Positions 17,689 to 26,673 of a stretch of DNA of 64,000 nt are shown piece by piece. This DNA is from Candidatus Obscuribacterales bacterium (GTDB lineage: Bacteria > Cyanobacteriota > Vampirovibrionia > Obscuribacterales > Obscuribacteraceae). The position numbers and the translations under genes are program-made. The notes below the pieces were generated by a model. That model searched no databases, was not told the origin of the DNA, and was given only the letters and a program-made list of their open reading frames with translations. Within the stretch, counting starts at the first letter, position 1, and every line of letters starts with the position of its first letter. The DNA lies in the NCBI GenBank assembly GCA_019746975.1, contig JAIERK010000084.1:1-64000 (forward strand). Reading direction: 5' to 3'.

Positions 17689-18216
17689 CTAAAGGTAGCC
17701 CTCTTGCACTTTTCGCAATAGATCATAAACTGATAGCAGCATCCGCAACGCCTGAGTCCTACTGCACTTTACATGCTGAACACCGGCGGTATCAGTGACT
17801 TCTGATTCCCACGAGTCACCGTCACCGGTACCACTGACTTTGCGAGAGGCAGTTTTGTTCAGCAGTTCGACGAACCACTCCTCCTTCAGTCCCTTCAATG
17901 TGATTTCGTCCGCCCCGGAGTTGATGCATTCAAATATCGAATCTTCCGATAAAGTTGTAGTCAGCAGTATGACGACGATATCAGATGTGGTGTCATCACT
18001 TTTGATCAGTTTTGAAAGCTCGTAGCCCGACATTTCCGGCATGTTGATATCTGTGATCACGGCAGCAGGTCTGTCCTTGGAAATCTGCTCGAGCGCCTGT
18101 TTTCCGCTTCGCGCGACCATGACCGAAAAGCCGTGCTTCTCAAGCATGTGTTGATAGAGCATGGCCTGCGTGAGGGTGTCCTCGACCAGCAGTATTTTGC
18201 GATCCGATTCGGTCAT
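17689..18216 (-). CDS. CheY-like response regulator with C-terminal extension
   Basis: This 175-residue protein is a single receiver domain (ILLVEDTLTQ; phospho-acceptor Asp in AVITDINMPEMSG; the Thr in LLTTTLS; Lys in ITLKGLKEEW) followed by about 45 residues of unknown fold. All receiver active-site residues are present. No DNA-binding output domain is visible. Its ATG overlaps the last base of the cheB stop (TAATG), so the two are translationally coupled. It is the likely diffusible output of the CheA encoded two genes upstream. Confidence 0.9.
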   Translation of the reverse strand: MTESDRKILLVEDTLTQAMLYQHMLEKHGFSVMVARSGKQALEQISKDRPAAVITDINMPEMSGYELSKLIKSDDTTSDIVVILLTTTLSEDSIFECINSGADEITLKGLKEEWFVELLNKTASRKVSGTGDGDSWESEVTDTAGVQHVKCSRTQALRMLLSVYDLLRKVQEGYL

Positions 18217-19295
18217 TATTTTCTTCCTCTATCTATTTCTCCAAAAGGCATAGTCAACTCGACAAGCAACTCAGGTATCTTGGGAGCAGCGAGCACATAT
18301 TGTGCTGCGCCAAGCTTAATTGCCTCGCCCGGCATGCCATGAACGATTGAAGTTTCCGCATCTTGAACTATCGTTATACCACCTCGATCTTTAATCAGCC
18401 GCATCTCCTCGGCGCCATCTCTTCCCATGCCGGTGAGTAGAACGGCTGCGATTCGCTTTCCCTGAATATCCGCCAGAGATGAGAAAAGGTAGGATACAGA
18501 TGGTCGAACTCCGTTGACGCAATCATCATTTGACAATCGCACTCTCATGCTCGATGTCAAACCAGTTTGAACTCCTTCCGGACAAAGATAGACCAGGGAC
18601 GGCTCCAGCCGATCGTTATTCTTGCAAATCTTTACTGTGAAACCAGTGGTAGTGGCAAGCCATTGCACAAGCCCATCGGTAAAACCTGGAGCGATATGTT
18701 GAGCGATAAGAATTGGCGACGGGTAGTCGGGCGGAAGTCGTTTCAGTATGAGTTGAATCACGCTCGGTCCCCCTGTAGAAGCGCCTATGGCGACGAGATC
18801 AAGTGCGCAAATACGACTTTCATTTCTACCTACCGTCGACTGGCAATCGCTTGCTGAATTATGTCTGTGGCTCAGTCTTTTTTTGAGCCTGCGTACGAGC
18901 TTGATCTCAGCCATAGTCTTCACTGTTGTTTTAAGCTGTAGGACGACATCTTGATCGTGCTCCCCGTGCGGATGTTCCACCGTAGCAAGTGCGCCGGCCT
19001 CGAGCAAATCGAACGGACCAACACCGGTCTTGTTGCAGCTAATCACCACTATTGGTATCGGGTGATTTTCCATGACTTCCTCTACAAAAGCTAGGGATTC
19101 CTTCACTGGTAGACCCAGATCCAGAGTTATAAGGTCGGGCCGACTGTGCTTGATCAGTTGAAGCGCATGTCTGCAGCTGGCTGCGATGCCTTGCACATGC
19201 AGGTACGGATCTGATTCGAGGATCCTCACGATCAAGCTGGGTGCATCTTCGGCGGCACCATCAACTACCAGAATGTTGATCCTGGACTCAGACAT
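18216..19295 (-). CDS. cheB: Protein-glutamate methylesterase CheB with degenerate receiver
   Basis: This 359-residue enzyme demethylates or deamidates chemoreceptor glutamates. The catalytic domain is intact: Ser in 'AIGASTGGPSVIQLIL', His in LIAQHIAPGF and Asp in LLTGMGRDGAEEM. The N-terminal receiver keeps the phospho-acceptor Asp (ITLDLGLP), but the acidic pair reads VVDGA rather than DD, and the conserved Lys near the end is His (ATVEHP). Phosphorylation control may be altered or lost. It starts two bases after the end of the cheA stop codon. Confidence 0.92.
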   Translation of the reverse strand: MSESRINILVVDGAAEDAPSLIVRILESDPYLHVQGIAASCRHALQLIKHSRPDLITLDLGLPVKESLAFVEEVMENHPIPIVVISCNKTGVGPFDLLEAGALATVEHPHGEHDQDVVLQLKTTVKTMAEIKLVRRLKKRLSHRHNSASDCQSTVGRNESRICALDLVAIGASTGGPSVIQLILKRLPPDYPSPILIAQHIAPGFTDGLVQWLATTTGFTVKICKNNDRLEPSLVYLCPEGVQTGLTSSMRVRLSNDDCVNGVRPSVSYLFSSLADIQGKRIAAVLLTGMGRDGAEEMRLIKDRGGITIVQDAETSIVHGMPGEAIKLGAAQYVLAAPKIPELLVELTMPFGEIDRGRK

Positions 19296-19297
19296 TT

Positions 19298-21628
19298 CTA
19301 CACCAGCCGTTTTACCATTTCGAGTAGATTAGACTTCTCGAAATTACTCTTCACGAAATACGCGTTGGCACCTACCTCCACACCTCTTCGCCTGTCTTCG
19401 AGTGACGCTAAAGACGTTACTACAATAATTGGCACATCCTTCATGTTGGATTCTTTTCGAATCTTGCCGGTCAGCTCGAATCCGTTCATTCTCGGCATCT
19501 CAACGTCGGTGACGATCAGGTCGTAGAAATCCTGGGTTACCTTCTCCCAACCATCCTGTCCGTCACTGGCTACCGATACGAGGTATCCGGCCGACTCGAG
19601 AATGTTTTTCAACAAGACCCTCGAAGTTATCGAGTCCTCGACGACGAGGATTTTCTTCTTCATAGGTCGCGACTTCGTCTCGAGTCTCGGGACAGCTCTA
19701 TGAGGAAGATCGGCGATGGTGCCTACCAGGATCGCAGACGTCAGGACATCATTCATATCGACAACCACCGCTAGATCTCCGGTCTGCAACAAGGTCGCGC
19801 CACCAACGTTGCGGACCTTGGTCAATGGTACCGGCAGGCTCTTCACGGCGACCTCCTGCTCGCCATAGATATCATCGACAACGAGGGCGATGGGATAGTC
19901 TTCGCTACCGACAATCAAAATTGTACAATCGTCTATCGGCTTATCCGAGTCAACGCTGAGGATGTCTGCCAGAAGCACGACCGGGACGAGCCGCTCGTGA
20001 AAGATGATTGCTTTCTTGCCTTCTACAATTCGAATATCCTGATCTCGAGCCCGAACAGCAGCCCTAATCGATGCTGTCGGAATGATGAATGTACGTCCAC
20101 CTACCGACACCGCGATACCGAGCATAGTGGCACGCCGCACCGGTACGGTGAGCCGGAACTTAGTTTCCCTTCCCAGTCTGGAGAATACTTCTACGGTGCC
20201 CCCGAGCTGCTCTACGCGATCTTTGACGATGGCACAGCCGAGACCCCGTCCGGATATCTCGCTAACGGTTCCGCGCGTGGTGAGTGAAGACTTAAAAATC
20301 AGGGACAGCGCTTCCTGGTAGCTGACCTCATTCACGCGGTCTATAGGCAAAATACCTTTCTCCACCGCACTGCGCTTGACTCTGTCCGGATCAATCCCCT
20401 GACCATCGTCACGCATAATTATCTCGACTTTGCCTGAGCTCGGGGTGGAAAGTTGAAGTTCGATCGTCGCTTCGGCAGGCTTACCTTCGGCTACGCGCTC
20501 GTCCGGAAGCTCAATACCGTGATCGATGCTGTTCCTCAATAGATGAAGTAATGGCTCTTTCAATTCGTCCAAAATATGTCGGTCGATCTCGGTCGTGCCA
20601 CCGACAATTTTCAACGTGATCGACTTACTCTGGTCACGAGCAAGATCTCGCACGATCTTGAGAAACAGATCCTGCAGCACCGAAAACGGTATCATCGTCA
20701 GCTCTCGGCTCTGCTCCAGGAGCGTATCGACGAGCCCACCAACTGTTCGCCTATCGGCAAGAACAGCCTTTTCCATAGTCACGATGCGTTCGGCCAGTTT
20801 TCCAACAAAACTATCGTGAAGATCAAGAAACTCCTGCAAACTTCCAGCATTGGCGCTTGTGGTCTGCACTCCGGGATTAGACCGGCGCTGAGCCTCATTC
20901 TCGACCTCCGGTCGCAATCTTTGCCATCGCCGAATCCATTGATTGACAATTGATTGCAAATCGCCGCAGTCAATGTACCGTTGGTCGGAGACGAGCTTGG
21001 CGTAGACCAGCTCTTCTGCTCCGTTGACAAGATCTTCTACGCGATTGACCTTGAGACGAACCGTAGTTCCGATCATACCCATCGAAGCAGATCGTTGAAG
21101 ACCCGAGGCAACGTCGTCTGCGGATAGACGCACAAACGAGCCGGTAGCCGTATCATCGAGAACTTCTACAGGCGTGACGATCACCTTGGGCTCCAAAGTT
21201 GTGGAAGGCTCCAAAGATGAAGAGGGCGTCGCAACTGTGGAAGGCATATTTGCAAGCGTCGCCACGATTGCCAACAGGACAGCCGACTGCGGGTCCTGCT
21301 CTGCCTGAAGGCGGACGATCACCGTATGTAATTCGTCCACGTACATGTGCATTCGATCGAGCAGTGGTCTGCTAATGTTCGATTCATCGCCTTTACACTT
21401 GACCAGCGCATTTTCGATGAGTTGGCAGCTCGACTCGATGTCCTTAAGGTTGACAGCTCTGGACGAGCCCTTCAGGCTATGAAAGGTGCGGAGCAATGAC
21501 TCCAGAGGCGGTGCCTTGTCGGCGGCTGCATCCTCTAGCACATTGAGGCAGGAGCGAATGATCTGAATTTGCTCTCCAGCTTCCTCGATGAAGGCTTCTT
21601 GAAGCCGTTTCAAAAACTCAGGATCCAT
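19298..21628 (-). CDS. cheA: Chemotaxis histidine kinase CheA with C-terminal receiver
   Basis: The ATG at 21628 has GAGGA eight bases upstream and gives 776 residues; a TTG at 21649 is the alternative. Order of parts: HPt with phospho-His in 'TFHSLKGSSRAVNL'; a linker without an obvious P2 domain; a dimerisation helix pair; an HATPase with N box 'HLLRNSIDHGIELPDER', G1 'DDGQGIDPDRV' and G2 'GRGLGCAIVKD'; a CheW-like domain; and a complete receiver (ILVVEDSITS, TDVEMPRMNG, FVKSNFE). CheA-receiver fusions are common in non-flagellar chemosensory systems such as those controlling pili or development, so the output need not be swimming. Confidence 0.95.
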   Translation of the reverse strand: MDPEFLKRLQEAFIEEAGEQIQIIRSCLNVLEDAAADKAPPLESLLRTFHSLKGSSRAVNLKDIESSCQLIENALVKCKGDESNISRPLLDRMHMYVDELHTVIVRLQAEQDPQSAVLLAIVATLANMPSTVATPSSSLEPSTTLEPKVIVTPVEVLDDTATGSFVRLSADDVASGLQRSASMGMIGTTVRLKVNRVEDLVNGAEELVYAKLVSDQRYIDCGDLQSIVNQWIRRWQRLRPEVENEAQRRSNPGVQTTSANAGSLQEFLDLHDSFVGKLAERIVTMEKAVLADRRTVGGLVDTLLEQSRELTMIPFSVLQDLFLKIVRDLARDQSKSITLKIVGGTTEIDRHILDELKEPLLHLLRNSIDHGIELPDERVAEGKPAEATIELQLSTPSSGKVEIIMRDDGQGIDPDRVKRSAVEKGILPIDRVNEVSYQEALSLIFKSSLTTRGTVSEISGRGLGCAIVKDRVEQLGGTVEVFSRLGRETKFRLTVPVRRATMLGIAVSVGGRTFIIPTASIRAAVRARDQDIRIVEGKKAIIFHERLVPVVLLADILSVDSDKPIDDCTILIVGSEDYPIALVVDDIYGEQEVAVKSLPVPLTKVRNVGGATLLQTGDLAVVVDMNDVLTSAILVGTIADLPHRAVPRLETKSRPMKKKILVVEDSITSRVLLKNILESAGYLVSVASDGQDGWEKVTQDFYDLIVTDVEMPRMNGFELTGKIRKESNMKDVPIIVVTSLASLEDRRRGVEVGANAYFVKSNFEKSNLLEMVKRLV

Positions 21629-21655
21629 TAGAATGTCCTCGTCAGGCAAACCGGA

Positions 21656-22213
21656 CTATTCATTAACCTCCAGAGCCTCCATGGTGAAGAGGTTGGAGCA
21701 GTTCAAGATAATCGTACCTTCGCGTGTGATACCCTCGACAAAGCGTCGTGGTATATGCGAAAAAATAGGAGAATCGGTGGTTATGTCGCTATCCGGTACA
21801 AACTCTAACCCGGTTACATCGTCAGCCATTACGCCGACGCGCATCAAGCCATTCCTCATAATCAGCGTCTTATCCGATCCCATCACAGCCTTCTCATGCA
21901 GATTGCAGAGATGCCTGAGGTCGACGATCGAAATCAATGGACCTCTTAAGCTCGCAATTCCGACAATGTATGGTGGCGTGCCCGGCACAGGCAACACACT
22001 CTTAATTTGGAAAACCTCTTCCACGTAGTTGACGTCGAAAGCGAATGTCTGTCGAGAAAGTACGAATAAAACATACTGGCGACCAGGTGGAATCTCGGGT
22101 TTGTCCAGAGGGCGAGCAAGCTTGACTGCGCGGCGTTTTAATATACTCCGCCTTAATTGCGCCTCCAGCCTTCCTGCTATATCAGGCGGTCTTGGTCCCT
22201 CACCACTCGTCAT
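21656..22213 (-). CDS. cheW: CheW-like coupling protein with N-terminal extension
   Basis: This 185-residue protein carries a CheW fold from about residue 45: 'QYVLFVLSRQTFAFDVNYVE', then 'PYIVGIASLRGPLISIVDLR'. CheW links receptors to CheA. The first 45 residues are basic and proline-containing and are not part of the family core. GGAGG lies eight bases before the ATG. The gene overlaps the cheR stop by four bases (ATGA) and is followed by cheA after 27 bases, so the three are one operon. Confidence 0.9.
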   Translation of the reverse strand: MTSGEGPRPPDIAGRLEAQLRRSILKRRAVKLARPLDKPEIPPGRQYVLFVLSRQTFAFDVNYVEEVFQIKSVLPVPGTPPYIVGIASLRGPLISIVDLRHLCNLHEKAVMGSDKTLIMRNGLMRVGVMADDVTGLEFVPDSDITTDSPIFSHIPRRFVEGITREGTIILNCSNLFTMEALEVNE

Positions 22214-23760
22214 ATCTGTTCCTCCACCAGAGTTCTTACAATGGTCATCAGTTGGCCCGCGACGAGCCCATCAGAGTCTTCGATTTCACTTAGACCATCA
22301 GCGTTGCGCAAGAGATCGAGAACTTGATAAAAGCAGCGTCTTGCTTGGAGCGGATCTCCTGATTGTCTATGAATGTTGCCGAGAGCAAAATAGGCGAGTG
22401 CGAATTCAGGATCAAGAAAGATAGCCTGACGAAGCGAAATCGATGCTGCGCCGTCTTCGCCGGACTCTTGCTGTATAGTCGCGCGGAGGTAGTACCATCG
22501 AGCATTGACCGGATCGTAGCCAATTAACCTCTCGCTCCAATCCATGGCAGCATCTAGATTGCCTAAATTGGCATACGACTTAGCCAGTAAAAACAGCGGA
22601 TTTTCGAGACGGCCACTGCAGCCGGAAGAAACTTCCAAAAGCAGATCGATTGCTTCGGCGTATTCACCTTTGTAGTAAAAGTGCGAGGCTCGTGCAACCA
22701 CATCGTCTATTTCATCATCAAGCTCTATGGGCTCAGGTTCTAGTAACTTAGTCTCCTCCATGGAGGCATGTCCATGAGCACTAAGCTTTTGGAGTAGCGA
22801 CGCCGGATCGGATACTCGCCTGGCAGTATCGCCATCGATCATTGTTTCAAACGACTTCATGTCGGAGGAATGTCCGAAATAGGCAAAATTGCTCTGGACG
22901 ATGCTTACCGGTACTGTACAAGAATCCGCTGAGGCCCCCTCTTTCCGAAGCAGTATCGCGCCATCGAAATTCACCAGTCGAAAATTTGGCGGTGCCGGAT
23001 GTGGTATCTCAGTCGGTGCAAGAAAAAGATAGCCACCATCTTTCAAGCATTGGTAAAACCTATCAAGAACCTCGGTGACATGCTGAGGACTGAAGTAGAT
23101 TAAGACATTGCGGCAGAAGATCACATCGACATCATTGGTTCGCGAGAGCGCTGACGGATACCCTGCGCTAGCAAGATTCAGCGAGGAGAAGCTAACCATC
23201 GCCTTGATCTTATCGCTGAGTTTATACCTATCGTCCGGAGTTAGACTGAAGTACTTGTCCTTAATGAAAGTTGGCACGTCGCGAAACGACCACCGTCGAT
23301 ACAGACCCGCCCTCGCCACTTCCAGATAGCGAGGATTGATGTCTGACGCTACGATCTCGATAGGACAGGTCGGCATTGCGCTGAGAGCTGTAATTGCTAT
23401 CGAGTAGGGCTCTTCTCCTGTTGCACAGCCCGCGCTCCAGATCTTGACTGGCGCTCCCTTCGACAGAAGCGGAGGTAGAACATGTGCGGTCAATAAGTTA
23501 TAGCTGAGGGGGTCTCTGAAAAAATAAGTCTCGCCGATCGTGAGATAACTGGCGAGATATCCAAGCTCATGTTCCTTCGGTTGAGTTCTGATCAACTCAG
23601 CGACATAATCTTGTGGATCATCAAAACCCGAATCGGCGGCTGCAAGGCAAATGCCTTTTCCAAAATCATCGAGTCTTGCATCAGAAACTCTCAGTCCTAT
23701 GTGCAAGTCCACCCAGTCGACCATGGTCTTGAGCAAGTTCTGCGATAGGGACGCCGTCAT
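22210..23760 (-). CDS. cheR: Chemoreceptor methyltransferase CheR with C-terminal TPR repeats
   Basis: This 516-residue enzyme methylates receptor glutamates using S-adenosylmethionine. The SAM-binding site 'IWSAGCATGEEPYSIAI', the adenine-contact region 'IVASDINPRYLEVARAGLY' and 'VIFCRNVLIYFS' are all present. Residues about 345-500 are TPR-like ('HFYYKGEYAEAIDLLLEVS', then 'ALAYFALGNIHRQSGD'), as in CheR proteins that act with protein-protein contacts outside flagellar systems. GAGGTGG precedes the ATG. Confidence 0.93.
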   Translation of the reverse strand: MTASLSQNLLKTMVDWVDLHIGLRVSDARLDDFGKGICLAAADSGFDDPQDYVAELIRTQPKEHELGYLASYLTIGETYFFRDPLSYNLLTAHVLPPLLSKGAPVKIWSAGCATGEEPYSIAITALSAMPTCPIEIVASDINPRYLEVARAGLYRRWSFRDVPTFIKDKYFSLTPDDRYKLSDKIKAMVSFSSLNLASAGYPSALSRTNDVDVIFCRNVLIYFSPQHVTEVLDRFYQCLKDGGYLFLAPTEIPHPAPPNFRLVNFDGAILLRKEGASADSCTVPVSIVQSNFAYFGHSSDMKSFETMIDGDTARRVSDPASLLQKLSAHGHASMEETKLLEPEPIELDDEIDDVVARASHFYYKGEYAEAIDLLLEVSSGCSGRLENPLFLLAKSYANLGNLDAAMDWSERLIGYDPVNARWYYLRATIQQESGEDGAASISLRQAIFLDPEFALAYFALGNIHRQSGDPLQARRCFYQVLDLLRNADGLSEIEDSDGLVAGQLMTIVRTLVEEQI

Positions 23761-23766
23761 GCTCGT

Positions 23767-23907
23767 TTACCCACCTCGCAACTTTTTGACGCAAGTTACA
23801 AACACCGGAAATAAAAGCGATTTGATCGCACCATTGCCAATGGTCGCTGATTGAACGTATTGCAGTCGCGTTTTCACCCTCGACAATTTCTGCGATCGGA
23901 CCACCAT
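23767..23907 (-). CDS. Possible small basic protein between chemoreceptor and CheR (46 aa)
   Basis: An ATG at 23907 preceded by GAGGAG (nine-base gap) opens a frame MVVRSQKLSRVKTRLQ... ending KKLRGG, six bases before the cheR start. It has a basic N-terminus and a short hydrophobic run (LLFPVFVTCV). A second frame over the same stretch has a protein-like composition but no start codon, so the coding frame is uncertain. No family is recognised. Confidence 0.3.
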   Translation of the reverse strand: MVVRSQKLSRVKTRLQYVQSATIGNGAIKSLLFPVFVTCVKKLRGG

Positions 23908-23940
23908 GGTCTCACTCTCCTCGCTCTCGAATCGCTGGAT

Positions 23941-25080
23941 TTAGGAACCAAGCACTTTTCTCTGAACCCCCTGGGTGAGCGCTTTCAGTTCGCCCCCGAG
24001 CTCGCTTAATCGAACAACGGCCTGTTCCAATTCCTTTGCGCCACGCTGATTATCATTGCTGGCTTCTTCGACGCTTTTCATCGCTTCGAGCACTTGCTGT
24101 ACACCCTGCAACTGTTGTTGACTCGAGGCATCTATCTGAATCGCTGCCTGAGAGGATCTCGCAATGCTATCTGCCAGGGTCACCATAGAGTTGCCGGCTT
24201 GTTTTGCAAAGCCTTCTCCATCAGCTACAACTTTACTGCCGTGTTCTGTCTTCATCGTTGCCGAGGCGGTAGCCTCGACAATTTCGTTGAGAATGCTGCG
24301 CACGTTGCTCGTTGCTTTCTTAGACTGTTCTGCCAAGCTCTTGATCGCCTGGGCGACGACAGCAAAGCCTTTGCCCTGCTCACCGGCTCTAGCAGCCTCA
24401 ATAGCCGCATTGACCGCCAGAAGATTCGATTGTTGAGCGATATCATCCACGGTGGCGATGATTTCACCGACTTGTTTCGTCTGGTTTCTGAGAGTCAGGA
24501 TTGTCCTCGTCAACGAGTCCATGTGTTCTTTGATCGCCTGCATGCCGACGACCACATCGTTGGCGGCTTTCTGCCCCAACTCGCTTGTACGCAACACATT
24601 TTTTGCATCGGCAGAGACATTCTGTGCCTTTTTGCTAGAAACTTCGACAGTTTGTCGAACCTCCTCTACAATCGTCGTCGTCTCAGTCACCGCAGCCGCG
24701 GTTTGTGTCGCGTTGATTGAAAGATTTGTAGCCGCCTCGAGAAGGACTCGGGCAAGATCTGATAACTCAACAACTACGTTTTCAATTCGTTGATACTCTT
24801 CCGTCAATTCGACATGAGACCGCTCTCGCGCACCTGCCGCAGCACGCGAAACCTTCGTTCCATTCGAGCTTTTCGTATTCTTTATCGCCACCGGCTCTTC
24901 CCCCAGTCCATTCGCCCCATGCTTCACAAACTCATCCCGCCAAAATGTGAGATCCTTTGCGTTGGCCCCAATCTCACGCGCAACCTTACTCGCCGATTCC
25001 CCAGCAAATAGCCGCATGACAGCCTGCGCTTTCTGAGCATCAGATATTTTTCTCTGTTTGCCCTGCGCCTTATCGACCAT
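23941..25080 (-). CDS. Soluble methyl-accepting chemoreceptor with N-terminal transposase-type helix-turn-helix
   Basis: This 379-residue protein has no membrane helix. Residues about 8-60 match the helix-turn-helix of IS3/IS630-type transposases: '[20 protein letters not shown]', then [20 protein letters not shown] and a following HGANGLG. After a short linker, residues about 85-379 are a chemoreceptor signalling domain with the conserved hairpin tip '[20 protein letters not shown]' and [18 protein letters not shown] lies about five bases before the ATG. It is the first gene of the minus-strand run leading to cheR, cheW, cheA and cheB, so it is the probable receptor of that system. The domain order suggests a receptor that contacts DNA; that is inference. 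Confidence 0.9.
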   Translation of the reverse strand: MVDKAQGKQRKISDAQKAQAVMRLFAGESASKVAREIGANAKDLTFWRDEFVKHGANGLGEEPVAIKNTKSSNGTKVSRAAAGARERSHVELTEEYQRIENVVVELSDLARVLLEAATNLSINATQTAAAVTETTTIVEEVRQTVEVSSKKAQNVSADAKNVLRTSELGQKAANDVVVGMQAIKEHMDSLTRTILTLRNQTKQVGEIIATVDDIAQQSNLLAVNAAIEAARAGEQGKGFAVVAQAIKSLAEQSKKATSNVRSILNEIVEATASATMKTEHGSKVVADGEGFAKQAGNSMVTLADSIARSSQAAIQIDASSQQQLQGVQQVLEAMKSVEEASNDNQRGAKELEQAVVRLSELGGELKALTQGVQRKVLGS

Positions 25081-25255
25081 CAGATCCTCCTATCCCTTAC
25101 CCCACGCGAGTTTTCGTCCTCACTTCTAGCCCAGAAGTTGCGGACATCTATGGGAATGATACCCAGTGAGAAGAACTTATCTTACTTAGTTATACAATTA
25201 GGATATACACAGACGTTTCATTGCCCGGGAACGAGCATTCAGATTTTCAAATTAG

Positions 25256-25402
25256 ATGGCTGTTCAGTCTCCCGCTCGGCAAGGAAGATTTGAGACTCCA
25301 TTCCTCTGGAAAGCCGCCTCCCTGCTGATTTGCGTGTTGGTCCCCAGCGTGTTGGTTTTGCTTGCTCCGTTCTGGTACACCTCACCGACCATACCGCATT
25401 AA
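25256..25402 (+). CDS. Possible small membrane protein (48 aa)
   Basis: The frame starts MAVQSPARQGRFETPFLW, continues with one strong hydrophobic helix (LLICVLVPSVLVLLAPFW) and ends TIPH. The amphipathic start and single helix look like a genuine small membrane protein, but no good ribosome-binding site precedes the ATG. It lies between the chemoreceptor gene (divergent) and two larger membrane protein genes on the same strand. Apart from this frame, the 421 bases between 25081 and 25501 show nothing else. Confidence 0.4.
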   Translation: MAVQSPARQGRFETPFLWKAASLLICVLVPSVLVLLAPFWYTSPTIPH

Positions 25403-25501
25403 CGGAACAAATTTTTCAGTTGGCGCAAAAACATACGCACTTTGCGAGATGCGACTGAACAGTGTCCTGCTATGCTGGAAAAAACGAGTCAGGAGATTCT
25501 T

Positions 25502-26029
25502 ATGGGAAAAGCCTACATTCTTGTAATTCTGACCTGTACGATACTCGGTTTTATGTACTGCTGCCTCGCCGGCCCAGACGCTGATTTTCGTGGACTAAGA
25601 GATGTTCACGGCAACCTTTTCGCGATAGGACTGGGAGCGTTCTTTGTCGGTGGACTTTATGCCATCTCCGGCATTCTTGTCGGCTGGCATTTTGTGCGCT
25701 GTCTGGATAGGTCCAAGAGTAGGTGGGCCGCATTCTTAATAGCGGCGCCGGTCCACTTCGTTTCTACGTTGGTGGCCGCCTACGTGATTCCGTCAACTGT
25801 CTACCTATTGACCCATGTCACAGACTTCTGGATTTGCGAAGCATTCCTTTCGTTCTTCCTGGGGATTCCGCAAGCGCTGGTGGACTATTTCCTCTTGCGA
25901 TGGCTATTTGGATTCAAGCTCGAGCTCAAACAAATAGGCGTAACCTGGTTGTGGAAAACAACCACTGTCATGGTATATATGTTTCTCCTCGTCACATTGC
26001 CAACTATGGTCCTTGTTGGTCTCAGGTGA
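25502..26029 (+). CDS. Four-helix-type membrane protein, paralogue A
   Basis: The ATG at 25502 has AGGAG six bases upstream and gives 175 residues; a TTG at 25442 would add 20. Hydrophobic segments occur at about residues 1-20, 40-62, 75-97, 110-135 and 150-173. It aligns along its whole length with the next gene: GGLYAISGILVGWHFVRCLD here against GGMYAIVGIAVGWYFIKRLD there, 'IPQALVDYFLLRWLF' against 'LPQTLVDFFLFRWLF', and LWKTTT in both. The pair arose by tandem duplication. No known family is recognised. They sit inside the chemosensory region but on the opposite strand. Confidence 0.75.
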   Translation: MGKAYILVILTCTILGFMYCCLAGPDADFRGLRDVHGNLFAIGLGAFFVGGLYAISGILVGWHFVRCLDRSKSRWAAFLIAAPVHFVSTLVAAYVIPSTVYLLTHVTDFWICEAFLSFFLGIPQALVDYFLLRWLFGFKLELKQIGVTWLWKTTTVMVYMFLLVTLPTMVLVGLR

Positions 26030-26079
26030 AAAAAGCTGTCGGATATTTTCTGTACAGAACAGACTGTGGAGTTTAGCCC

Positions 26080-26625
26080 ATGTTCAGAGCTTACATATTC
26101 ATGATGGCATTGTGTATGCTGCTCGGGTTCTTGTTCTCCAGCCCGACTAATTCAGCAACAACAGCATTAGATGCAAATCTTTTTTGCCTCGCTTCGATGG
26201 CAGCATGGATTGGAGGCATGTACGCAATAGTGGGCATAGCGGTTGGTTGGTATTTCATAAAGCGCCTGGATACCTCAATAACAGTTGCCTCTGCTTTTCT
26301 GATGGCGATTCCGGTCCATATCGCATCGACCTTGATAGTGACATACCTTTTTCCCGGTCTCGTTTATTGGATCACCAGGAGCAGCGAAGCTTGGCTTTTC
26401 GTCGGTTCCGTCTCGTTCCTATTTGGTTTGCCTCAAACGTTGGTAGATTTTTTTCTGTTTCGCTGGCTGTTCAAACTACCACTCAAGAAGCCAGCGATAA
26501 ATACGATTCTATTATGGAAAACCACGACAATGCTTAGTTGCATAGGACTGCTGGTGTTGCTTTGGAGCCTGATGGCAGTAGGGTGCGGGTTTTCACAAAT
26601 GTTCAGTAACCATTATGGCTTCTGA
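26080..26625 (+). CDS. Four-helix-type membrane protein, paralogue B
   Basis: This 181-residue protein is the tandem paralogue of the preceding gene, starting 51 bases after its stop. It shares the central segment, the 'P.Q.LVD.FL.RWLF' motif (residues about 125-140) and the LLWKTTTM motif. The C-terminus ends in a short Phe-rich tail rather than on the last helix. The conserved Asp and Arg in the LVD..L.RW motif lie within otherwise hydrophobic sequence and may be functional. The function is unknown. Confidence 0.75.
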   Translation: MFRAYIFMMALCMLLGFLFSSPTNSATTALDANLFCLASMAAWIGGMYAIVGIAVGWYFIKRLDTSITVASAFLMAIPVHIASTLIVTYLFPGLVYWITRSSEAWLFVGSVSFLFGLPQTLVDFFLFRWLFKLPLKKPAINTILLWKTTTMLSCIGLLVLLWSLMAVGCGFSQMFSNHYGF

Positions 26626-26673
26626 CCTTGGACTGAGAACACCACTCTCATGCCTGGTTTCCCTGTTCAACAC

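Noticed and set aside
23941-25080. Interpretation of the N-terminal helix-turn-helix as a transposon insertion
   Set aside because: The frame is continuous from a good ribosome-binding site through the receptor domain, and no transposase catalytic part or inverted repeats flank it.
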